This document shows positions 16,035-22,708 of a stretch of 38,260 nucleotides of DNA, piece by piece (position 1 is the first letter of the stretch; each line of letters opens with the position of its first letter). Both the position numbers and the translations under genes were made by a program. Location: contig NZ_JNWZ01000091.1 of assembly GCF_000716545.1 (NCBI RefSeq), forward strand, positions 1 to 38,260, in the 5' to 3' direction. This stretch comes from Kitasatospora phosalacinea. GTDB lineage: Bacteria > Actinomycetota > Actinomycetes > Streptomycetales > Streptomycetaceae. The notes beneath the pieces are model-generated. The model was not told the origin of the DNA. It did not search any database and was given only the letters and a program-made list of their open reading frames with translations.

Positions 16035-19000
16035 ATGGGCGCACCACTGACAAACCGGACGGACACCGCACCACCCATGCTGCGCCTCTACCTCTTCGAC
16101 GGGTTCCGGGCCGCCCGCGACTCCGGCCCTCCACTGGCCGAACGCTGGCCCCGGCCCGGCGCCCGCGCCCTGGTCAAGCTGCTCGCCGTCACCCCCGGCC
16201 ACCGGCTGCACCGCGAACAGGCCATGGAGACCTGCTGGCCCGACGCCGACCCGTCCGCCGCCGCCGGCAGCCTCCGGGTCGCCCTGCACGCCGCCCGGCA
16301 CGCCCTCGAACCCGAACTCGCCCCCCGGGCCGCCTCCTCCTACCTCAAGGCCGACGCCGGGCTGCTGCTGCTCGACCCCGCCGCCGTCTGGATCGACGCC
16401 GACCACGCCGAACAGGCCGCCGAGGACGCCCTCGCCGACGGCCGTACCGAACGACTCGCCGACGCGATACGCCAGTTCACCGGCGAACTGCTCCCCGAGG
16501 ACCGGTACGCGCACTGGGCCGAACCCCGCCGCACCCGGCTCGCGCAACTGCGCGAACAGCTCCTGCTCCGGCTCGCCGCCGCCCACCTCGACCAGGACCG
16601 GCCCGAGGACGCCGCCGGCTGCGCCGAACAGGTCCTCGCCACCAGCCCCGCCGAGGAACTCGCCCACCGCCTGCTCATCGACGCCTGCCTGCGCCAGGGA
16701 CAGCGCCGCCGCGCCCTGCGCCAGTACCACCGGTGCCGCGAGGCGCTCGACGCCGAACTCGGCATCCGTCCCGGCCCCGAGACCGAACGCCTGCACCGCG
16801 CCGCCCTCGCCGCCGCCCCCGCGCCCGCACCCGCCGGCGCCGCCCTCCCCGCCCCGCTGCGCAGCGCCGCCCCCACCCGGCTGCACGGCCGCGAACGGGA
16901 ACTGGACCGCCTGCTCGCGCCCGCCGGGCCGCCCGTGCGCCTGCTCACCGGCGAAGCCGGCATCGGCAAGACCCGCCTCGCCGGCGAAGCCGCCCGCCGC
17001 GCCGCCGCCGACGGCACCGCCGTCCTGTGGGGCAGCGGCCAGGACGCCGAGGACCACACCCCCTACGGCGTCTTCGCCGCCGCCCTCGACGGCTGGCTCG
17101 CCGAACACGACCCCGCCGAACGGGCCAGGGTCGGCGCCGAGTACCCCGAACTCGCCGCCGTCCTCCCCTCGCTGGGCCAGGTCCCGGTCGGCGCCGACCG
17201 CAGCCCCGAGGAGGAACGCGACCGCCTCTTCCGGGCCGGTGCCGCCCTGCTCGGCGACCTCGCCGCCACCCGCCCCGTCCTGGTCGTCCTCGACGACCTG
17301 CACGCCGCCGACACCGGCTCCTACCAGCTCCTCGGCCACCTCGCCCGGCGCGCCCACGACCGCCGCACCCCGCTGCGCTTCCTCGCCACCTACCGCGAGG
17401 AGGAACTGCCCGACGGCGACGCCCGCCGCCTCGCCGTCGCCGCGATGATCCGCCAGCAGCTGGCGGTGCGCGAAGAGCTCGGACGGCTCGGCGAAGCCGC
17501 CGTGCTGGCCGCCGTCCGCGACGCCACCGGCCGCCCGCCCCGGCCCGAGGTGTGGGAACTCTCCCTCGGCAACCCGCTGTTCGCCCTCGAACTCGCCCGC
17601 GGCGGCGAGCCGGGCGGCGACCCGGCCCACCCGCCCGCCGGCGTCCGCGACCTGGTCGGCGAACGGCTCGTCCGGCTCGACCCGCACGCCCGCCGCTTCG
17701 TCGAAGCGCTCTCGGTGGCCGGCGGCGAGGCCGCCCTCGCCGAACTCCTCGACGTCGCCGAACACGGCCTGCACCCGCCCGTCACCGGAGCCGCCGCCGC
17801 CGACGCCGTCGAACACGCCATCGCCGCCGCCTTCGTCGAGGAACGCCGGGTCGTCATCGCCGGACGCGCCGAAGCCGGACTCGCCTTCCGCCACCCCCTC
17901 GTCCGGCTCACCTGCTACGACGGACTCTCCGCCGTCCGCCGCCGCCAACTGCACGCCTCCTACGCCCAGGCCGTCGAACGCCGCCGCCCCGACGCCGTCG
18001 ACGCCCTCGCCTCGCACTTCACCCGCGCCGACGACCCGCGCGCCGCCGAGTACCTGCGCCGCGCCGCCGAACGCGCCGCCGCGCTCCACGCCAACGACAC
18101 CGCCGACCGCTACTACCGCGACCTGGTCGCCCGCCTCGACGTCGACGCCGCCCGCGCCCGCCTCGCCCACAGCCAGGTCCTGCGCCGGATGGGCGAACCC
18201 GGCCGGGCCGCCGAGGTGCTGCGCACCGCGCTCGCCGAGTTCCAGGCCCGCGGTGACCACGACGACACCGTCACCACCGCCGCCCACCTCGCCGAGGCGC
18301 TGTTCCGGATCGGCGAATCCGACGCCGCCCAGGCCGCCCTGGACGCCCACCCGCCGCAGGAGCACACCCGCCCCGAAGCCTGCGCCCTGCACCACCTCGC
18401 CCGCTCCGGCCTCGGCAAGATCCAGGGCCGCTACCCGGAGGGCTACGCCGCCGCCCGCCGCGCCCAGGACCCCGCCGAACGCGTCCCCGGCCCCACCGGC
18501 CAGTTCCTCCAGGCCCGCGCCCACGCCAGCCAGGCCATCAACCTCGGCCTGGCCGGCCGCTTCGGCGAGGCCCGCCGGGCCGGCGACCGCGCCCTCGCCC
18601 CCGCCCAGGCGTACGGCGACCCCACCCTGCTCGGCTCCGTCCTGTCCACCCTGCGGGAGAACGCCCGCCGGCACGGCCGCCTGCACGACGCCGTCCGCTT
18701 CGGCCGCCGCGCCCTGGAACACGCCCGGGAATCCGGCGACCCGATGGCCACCGCCTTCGAACAGCTCAACCTCGCCGAACTCCACCTCCTGCTGGAGGAG
18801 AACGACACCGCCGCCCAGTACGCCGAAGCCGCCGTCACCGCCGCCGACTGGGACGACGCCTGGTCACTGCCCTACGCCCTCGCCGTCCTCGCCCGCGTCC
18901 TGCTGCGCACCGGCGACCGGGAACGCGCCGCCGCCCTGCTCGAACGGGCCGGCACCCCCGACGACGAACAGGCCCGCCACGAAGTACGCCGCGCCCGCGC

Positions 19001-19343
19001 CCTGTACGCCCTGCGCGCCGCCGACCCCTCCGGCGCCCTGGTCGCCCTCGGCGACGGCGCCGCCGAACAGGCCCCCGAACTCGCCGCCTACGCCCACCTC
19101 GCCGCCGGCCGGCCCGCCGAAGCCGCCCGGATCGCCGCCGCCGAAGCCGCCCGCGCCCGCACCACCGGCGAACGCCTCGCCGAGACCGAGGCGCTGATCG
19201 CCCACGCCACCGCCGCCACCCGCCTCGGCGACACCCCCGCCGCCCGTACCGCGCTCGCCCGCGCCGACCACCTCGCCCGCACCCTGCCCTACCCGTCCGG
19301 CCTCACCCGGGTGCTGAGCCTGCGGGCCGAACTGGGGGACTGA
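16035..19343 (+). CDS. AfsR/SARP-like regulator: winged helix, BTAD, ATPase and TPR domains
   Basis: This is a 1102-residue protein. Residues about 15-100 form an OmpR-like winged helix (MLRLYLFDGFRAA, LLAVTPGHRLHREQAMETCWPDAD, RVALHAARHAL). Residues about 105-255 form the bacterial transcriptional activation domain (FTGELLPEDRYAHWAEPRR, AYRCREALDAELGIRPGPET-like end). An ATPase domain follows with P-loop GEAGIGKTR near 307 and Walker B VLVVLDDLHAAD near 415. The C-terminal half (about 640-1100) is Ala/Arg/Glu-rich TPR-like helices. No C-terminal LuxR helix-turn-helix is present, which sets it apart from LAL regulators. Such proteins activate secondary metabolism or other pathways in streptomycetes. 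A TACTGT 10 bp before the ATG may be a -10; an ATG 14 codons later is an alternative start. No biosynthetic cluster is adjacent, so its target is unknown. Confidence 0.88.
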   Translation: MGAPLTNRTDTAPPMLRLYLFDGFRAARDSGPPLAERWPRPGARALVKLLAVTPGHRLHREQAMETCWPDADPSAAAGSLRVALHAARHALEPELAPRAASSYLKADAGLLLLDPAAVWIDADHAEQAAEDALADGRTERLADAIRQFTGELLPEDRYAHWAEPRRTRLAQLREQLLLRLAAAHLDQDRPEDAAGCAEQVLATSPAEELAHRLLIDACLRQGQRRRALRQYHRCREALDAELGIRPGPETERLHRAALAAAPAPAPAGAALPAPLRSAAPTRLHGRERELDRLLAPAGPPVRLLTGEAGIGKTRLAGEAARRAAADGTAVLWGSGQDAEDHTPYGVFAAALDGWLAEHDPAERARVGAEYPELAAVLPSLGQVPVGADRSPEEERDRLFRAGAALLGDLAATRPVLVVLDDLHAADTGSYQLLGHLARRAHDRRTPLRFLATYREEELPDGDARRLAVAAMIRQQLAVREELGRLGEAAVLAAVRDATGRPPRPEVWELSLGNPLFALELARGGEPGGDPAHPPAGVRDLVGERLVRLDPHARRFVEALSVAGGEAALAELLDVAEHGLHPPVTGAAAADAVEHAIAAAFVEERRVVIAGRAEAGLAFRHPLVRLTCYDGLSAVRRRQLHASYAQAVERRRPDAVDALASHFTRADDPRAAEYLRRAAERAAALHANDTADRYYRDLVARLDVDAARARLAHSQVLRRMGEPGRAAEVLRTALAEFQARGDHDDTVTTAAHLAEALFRIGESDAAQAALDAHPPQEHTRPEACALHHLARSGLGKIQGRYPEGYAAARRAQDPAERVPGPTGQFLQARAHASQAINLGLAGRFGEARRAGDRALAPAQAYGDPTLLGSVLSTLRENARRHGRLHDAVRFGRRALEHARESGDPMATAFEQLNLAELHLLLEENDTAAQYAEAAVTAADWDDAWSLPYALAVLARVLLRTGDRERAAALLERAGTPDDEQARHEVRRARALYALRAADPSGALVALGDGAAEQAPELAAYAHLAAGRPAEAARIAAAEAARARTTGERLAETEALIAHATAATRLGDTPAARTALARADHLARTLPYPSGLTRVLSLRAELGD

Positions 19344-19378
19344 GCTGGGGGACTGAGCCCGGGGGCGGGGCCGGCCGC

Positions 19379-20233
19379 TCAGGCCGGGACCACCCGCAGG
19401 GCGCCCGGGTGGCGGCCGGCCAGGCGGTCGAGGGCGGCGGCGGTGGCCGGGTCGGCGGGCAGGTGGACCAGCAGGCGCTGGTCGTCGTCGGCGGGGAGTT
19501 GCAGCGTCTCGTAGGACAGCCGCAGCTCGCCGGCCTCCGGATGGTGCAGCCGTTCGGTGCCGGTGGCGTCCGGGAGGCCGGGCAGGTTCGCCAGCCGGTC
19601 GGTGAACTCCGACCCCGCCGCGAGCTCCAACTCGTCCATCAGCGCCGCCACTTGGCGGTCAGAGCGGCCCGGGCCCTGCTTGAGGGCGGCCACCTGCTGG
19701 TCGGCGGTCCGCGCCCAGTCCGGGTAGGTGGTGCGGGCCCGGGGATCGGTGAAGACGTAGCGGGCCAGGTTCGGCCGCTCGCCGTCCAGCAGGCCCACCG
19801 GCTCGGCCAGGCGCCGGTAGGCGTCCGTGCAGGCGAGGATCTCGCCGAGCCGGTTGAGCACCAGCGCGGGCGCGGGTTCGAGGTGATCGAGCAGGGCCCG
19901 CACGGTGGGACGCACGGACCGGTTCGGCAGCGCGCCGCCCGTGCAGGTGAACTGCCCGCCCAGCGCCTTGCCCAGCCGGTGCAGGTGGACCCGCTCGGCC
20001 GTGCCCAGCCGCAGCGCGTCCGCCAGCGCGGAGAGCACCGGCACGGACGGGTGGCGGTCGCGCCCCTGCTCCAGCCGGGTCACGTACTCGACGCTCACCC
20101 CCGCCAGGGTCGCCAGCTCCGCCCGCCGCAGACCGGGCGTCCGGCGGCGCGGACCGGCCGGCAGCCCCACCTCGGCCGGAGTGACGGCCTCCCGGCGCGT
20201 CCGTAGGAACAGCCCCAACTCGTTGTCGCTCAC
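19379..20233 (-). CDS. XRE family regulator with MmyB-like ligand-binding domain
   Basis: The product is 284 residues, starting at GTG. The N-terminal helix-turn-helix (about 10-80) reads LGLFLRTRREAVTPAEVGLP, RRTPGLRRAELATLAGVSVEYVTRLEQGRDRHPS. The C-terminal part (about 110-280) is the MmyB/PAS-like domain of actinomycete regulators (ALVLNRLGEILACTDAYRRL, LARYVFTDPRARTTYPDWARTADQQVAAL, HHPEAGELRLSYETLQLP, LLVHLPADPATAAALDRLA). In the Streptomyces members studied structurally (MltR) this domain binds fatty-acid-like ligands. It is divergent from an NADPH-dependent FMN reductase gene; this pairing usually means the regulator represses the reductase. An inverted repeat lies between them. Confidence 0.92.
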   Translation of the reverse strand: MSDNELGLFLRTRREAVTPAEVGLPAGPRRRTPGLRRAELATLAGVSVEYVTRLEQGRDRHPSVPVLSALADALRLGTAERVHLHRLGKALGGQFTCTGGALPNRSVRPTVRALLDHLEPAPALVLNRLGEILACTDAYRRLAEPVGLLDGERPNLARYVFTDPRARTTYPDWARTADQQVAALKQGPGRSDRQVAALMDELELAAGSEFTDRLANLPGLPDATGTERLHHPEAGELRLSYETLQLPADDDQRLLVHLPADPATAAALDRLAGRHPGALRVVPA

Positions 20234-20258
20234 CCCCCGAACGTAACAGCCCCGCCCC

Positions 20259-20280
20259 GTACGGAGGGTGGCCCCCGTAC
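20259..20280. promoter_or_regulatory. Near-palindromic candidate operator of the XRE regulator
   Basis: GTACGGAGGG and GGCCCCCGTAC form an inverted repeat matching 8 of the 9 outer positions around a short centre. It lies 26 bp from the regulator start and 110 bp from the reductase start, placing it where it could control both. Confidence 0.45.
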
Positions 20281-20390
20281 TACCAGTCTCGGCGCGGCCT
20301 CCCCCGGGCCGGACCGGACCGCCAACCTGGAGGAGCGCCGCCCCGAACGGGGGCGACGTTCCGATCCCGTCCCACCGCAGGAGTGTTTCG

Positions 20391-21005
20391 ATGACCAGCC
20401 GGATGACCAGTCAGCCGCTCAACCTCGCCGTGATCGTCGGCAGCGTCCGGGAGGGCCGCTTCGGCCCCGTGGTCGCCCGCTGGATCGCCGACCGGGCCGC
20501 CCTGCACGGCCGGTTCGAGGTCGACCTGATCGACCTCGCCGAGACCCCGATCCCGCTCGAACTCCCCGCCGTCCCACCGGCCCTGGAGCCGAACCCGCCC
20601 CGCTCGGAGGAGATGGAACGCCTCGCCCAGCGCCTCGCCGCCGCCGATGCCGTGGTGGTGGTCACCCCCGACTACAACCGCAGCTTCCCGGCCTCCCTGA
20701 AGGCCGCCATCGACTGGCACTACACCCAGTGGCAGGCCAAGCCGATCGGCTTCGTCGGCTACAGCGGTGCCAGCGGCGGCCTGCTCGCGATCGAACAACT
20801 CCGCCAGGTCTTCAACGAGTTGCAGGCCCACACGGTGCGGGACTACGTCTCCTTCCCGCGCTACTACCTGCTCTTCGGCCCGGACGGCACCCTCCTCGAC
20901 CCGGCCGGGCCGGAGGCTGCGGCCAAGGCGATGCTCGACCAGCTCGATTGGTGGGGTTCGGTTCTGCGTGAGGCGCGTCGGGAGCGTCCGCTCACTGCCG
21001 CCTGA
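20391..21005 (+). CDS. NADPH-dependent FMN reductase family protein
   Basis: The 204-residue start has an excellent ribosome binding site (GCAGGAG). It is a flavodoxin-like fold: phosphate-binding loop VGSVREGRFGP (residues about 14-24), DLIDLAETPIP, the flavin-contact motif VVTPDYNRSFPASLKAAIDW, and GYSGASGGLLAIEQLRQVF. These enzymes reduce FMN, quinones or azo/nitro compounds with NADPH in the cytoplasm. The divergent XRE regulator probably controls it in response to a small molecule. An ATG four codons later is a weaker start candidate. Confidence 0.92.
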   Translation: MTSRMTSQPLNLAVIVGSVREGRFGPVVARWIADRAALHGRFEVDLIDLAETPIPLELPAVPPALEPNPPRSEEMERLAQRLAAADAVVVVTPDYNRSFPASLKAAIDWHYTQWQAKPIGFVGYSGASGGLLAIEQLRQVFNELQAHTVRDYVSFPRYYLLFGPDGTLLDPAGPEAAAKAMLDQLDWWGSVLREARRERPLTAA

Positions 21006-21056
21006 CGGCGGGGTGGGGAGCGCCGTGCTTTCCGGAGCCGTCGTCGGTGTTCGGCC

Positions 21057-21062
21057 TACGAT
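21057..21062 (+). promoter_or_regulatory. Candidate -10 element (TACGAT) for a leaderless methyltransferase mRNA
   Basis: TACGAT ends 6 bp before the methyltransferase ATG, so transcription would start at or just before the start codon. No clear -35 is present. The G-run before the ATG is a poor Shine-Dalgarno match. Confidence 0.4.
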
Positions 21063-21068
21063 GGGGGG

Positions 21069-21683
21069 ATGTCGCGCTCCGAGCCGAGGCCGTACTGGAA
21101 CACCAATGTCGCCAGGCATCCGGGCATCCTGCGGCGCGTCCCGGAGGGGTGTGGCCGAGCGTTGGACGTCGGGTGCGGGGACGGGCTGCTGGTGAGGGCG
21201 TTGCGGGGGCGGGCGGCGCACGTGACCGGGATCGACCGCTCGTCGGTGATGGTCGCCGAGGCCCGGCGGACGGCGGCGGGGCGGCCGGGGGTCGACTTCA
21301 TCGAGGGTGACTTCCTGACCGCCGAACTCCCCGTCGAGGGTTATGACTTCGTCTGCTCGGTGACCGCCGTCCACCACATGGACTTCACCGCGGCCCTCAC
21401 CCGGATGCGTGAACTGCTGCGCCCCGGCGGCACGCTGGTGGTCGTCGGACTGGCCCGCGAGAGCGGCCCGGCCGAGTGGGCGGTGACGTTGGCGGCCGCT
21501 CCCGTCGTGCGGGCCGCGAAGGTGCTGCGCCGGGCGAGCGCGCCCGAGGGCATGCCGGTGGCCGACCCGCGGATGGGTTACCGGCAGGTGCGCGCCGAGG
21601 CCCGGCGGTTGCTGCCGGGCGTGCGCTACCGCCGGCACGTGCTGCGCAGGTACTCGCTGACCTGGTGCAAGCCCGTCCGGTGA
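21069..21683 (+). CDS. Class I SAM-dependent methyltransferase
   Basis: This 204-residue protein has methyltransferase motifs in order: PYWNTNVARHPGILRRV (a lead-in common in actinomycete Methyltransf_11 proteins), motif I ALDVGCGDGLL near residue 31, VTGIDRSSVMVAEAR (motif II), YDFVCSVTAVHHM (motif IV) and LLRPGGTLVVVGLAR (motif VI). The C-terminal YRRHVLRRYSLTWCKPV ending recurs in this family. The substrate is not identifiable. It precedes the squalene/phytoene-synthase-family gene in the same direction with a 91-bp gap, so a joint role is possible but not shown. Confidence 0.88.
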   Translation: MSRSEPRPYWNTNVARHPGILRRVPEGCGRALDVGCGDGLLVRALRGRAAHVTGIDRSSVMVAEARRTAAGRPGVDFIEGDFLTAELPVEGYDFVCSVTAVHHMDFTAALTRMRELLRPGGTLVVVGLARESGPAEWAVTLAAAPVVRAAKVLRRASAPEGMPVADPRMGYRQVRAEARRLLPGVRYRRHVLRRYSLTWCKPVR

Positions 21684-21774
21684 GCGGCGGTGCGGCGGCC
21701 GGGGTGGCGGGTTTTGGCAGGATGGTCCGTCGGGACCGGCCCGGGAGCGGGCCGCGCGGCGGAGGACGGAGCGG

Positions 21775-22683
21775 GTGGGCGGCTGGGAGCGGGCGTTGGA
21801 CGCGGCGGGGGTGCGTGAGCCCGGGCTGCGGGCGGCGTACGGGCGGCAGCGGGAACGGGTGGTGGCGTACAAGCGGGAGGTCGCGCTGGCCGCCGGGCTG
21901 CTGTTGCCGCCCGCGACCGTCCCGCACGTGATCGCCGCCACCGCGTTCATGCACCACACCGACGACCTGCTCGACCGCGGGCCGATCGACACCCGCCGGG
22001 CCGCGTCCGCCCGCTGGCGCGAGCAGGTCACCGGGGCGCTCGACGCGGGGCGCACCGACCGGCCGGAGCTGCGGCCGCTGGTCGACAGCGCCGCGGCCCG
22101 TCCCGTGCTGCGCGGGCGGGTGCTGGAGTTCCTCGACGCGGCGGACGCCGACCTCGACTTCGCGGGCTTCGACACCGAGGCCGACTACCAGGCCTACCTG
22201 GACGGGTACTCGCTGCCCGGCTTCATGGTCGTCGCGGCCCTGCTCGGCCCGGACGGCGACCAGAGCGCCTACCGGGCCGCCTGCCGGACGTTCATCGACT
22301 CCAGCCAGCGGCTCGACTTCGTCAACGACCTCGCCGAGGACCTGGCGGACGGCCGGCTCACCCTGCCCCGGCAGACCCTCGCCGAACACGGCGTCACCCG
22401 AGCCGAGTTGGAGCGGGCCGAGGCCACCCCGGCGGTGCGCGCCCTGCTCGGCGAACTGCTGGACCGCTCGGACCGCGACCGCGCCGCGAGCGGCGCCCTC
22501 GTCGCACTCGCCCCGCCCGCGCACCGGCCGATGATCCGCTGCATCCTCGGTGTCGAACGGCTCACCGCCACCGCCGCCCGGGCCGACCTCGGCGCGCTGC
22601 TGCGCCGCTCCGCGAGCCCCGCCAAGCCGGGCCTGCTGCGGCTGTTGGCCCGCGAGTACCTGCGGGCGCGGCGCACGCGCTGA
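21775..22683 (+). CDS. Squalene/phytoene synthase family protein
   Basis: This 302-residue protein starts at GTG. It has the two Asp-rich motifs of head-to-head prenyl synthases: HHTDDLLD (DDxxD, near residue 62) and DFVNDLAEDLADGRLTLP (near residue 182), which bind the Mg-diphosphate of prenyl substrates. RWREQVT and DGYSLPGFMV (the usual YxxxxAGxV position) are also recognisable. Known members join two farnesyl or geranylgeranyl diphosphates to squalene, presqualene or phytoene. No desaturase, cyclase or second synthase lies nearby, so this is a stand-alone copy next to a methyltransferase. Its product, and whether it is catalytic, cannot be told from the sequence. Confidence 0.85.
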   Translation: MGGWERALDAAGVREPGLRAAYGRQRERVVAYKREVALAAGLLLPPATVPHVIAATAFMHHTDDLLDRGPIDTRRAASARWREQVTGALDAGRTDRPELRPLVDSAAARPVLRGRVLEFLDAADADLDFAGFDTEADYQAYLDGYSLPGFMVVAALLGPDGDQSAYRAACRTFIDSSQRLDFVNDLAEDLADGRLTLPRQTLAEHGVTRAELERAEATPAVRALLGELLDRSDRDRAASGALVALAPPAHRPMIRCILGVERLTATAARADLGALLRRSASPAKPGLLRLLAREYLRARRTR

Positions 22684-22693
22684 CCGGGACGGT

Positions 22694-22708
22694 CTGACGA
22701 GCCGTCAG
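22694..22708. terminator. Short hairpin at the convergent stop codons
   Basis: CTGACG-AGC-CGTCAG lies 11 bp after the prenyl synthase stop and overlaps the stop codon of the convergent sigma factor fusion. It is a weak candidate bidirectional terminator. Confidence 0.35.

Noticed and set aside
12692..16078. A 1128-codon open frame on the minus strand, opposite the FG-GAP gene
   Set aside because: It is a shadow of the GC-rich plus-strand gene: its composition is repetitive Gly/Val/Ala/Arg, no domain is recognisable, and the plus strand carries a clear signal peptide and FG-GAP motifs.
15852..18785. A 977-codon minus-strand frame opposite the AfsR-like gene
   Set aside because: It is Gly/Ala/Glu-rich with no motifs, and the plus-strand frame has complete winged-helix, BTAD and ATPase signatures.
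20280..22175. A 631-codon minus-strand frame opposite the FMN reductase and methyltransferase genes
   Set aside because: It is antisense to two well-supported genes, is Pro/Arg-rich and has no recognisable domain.
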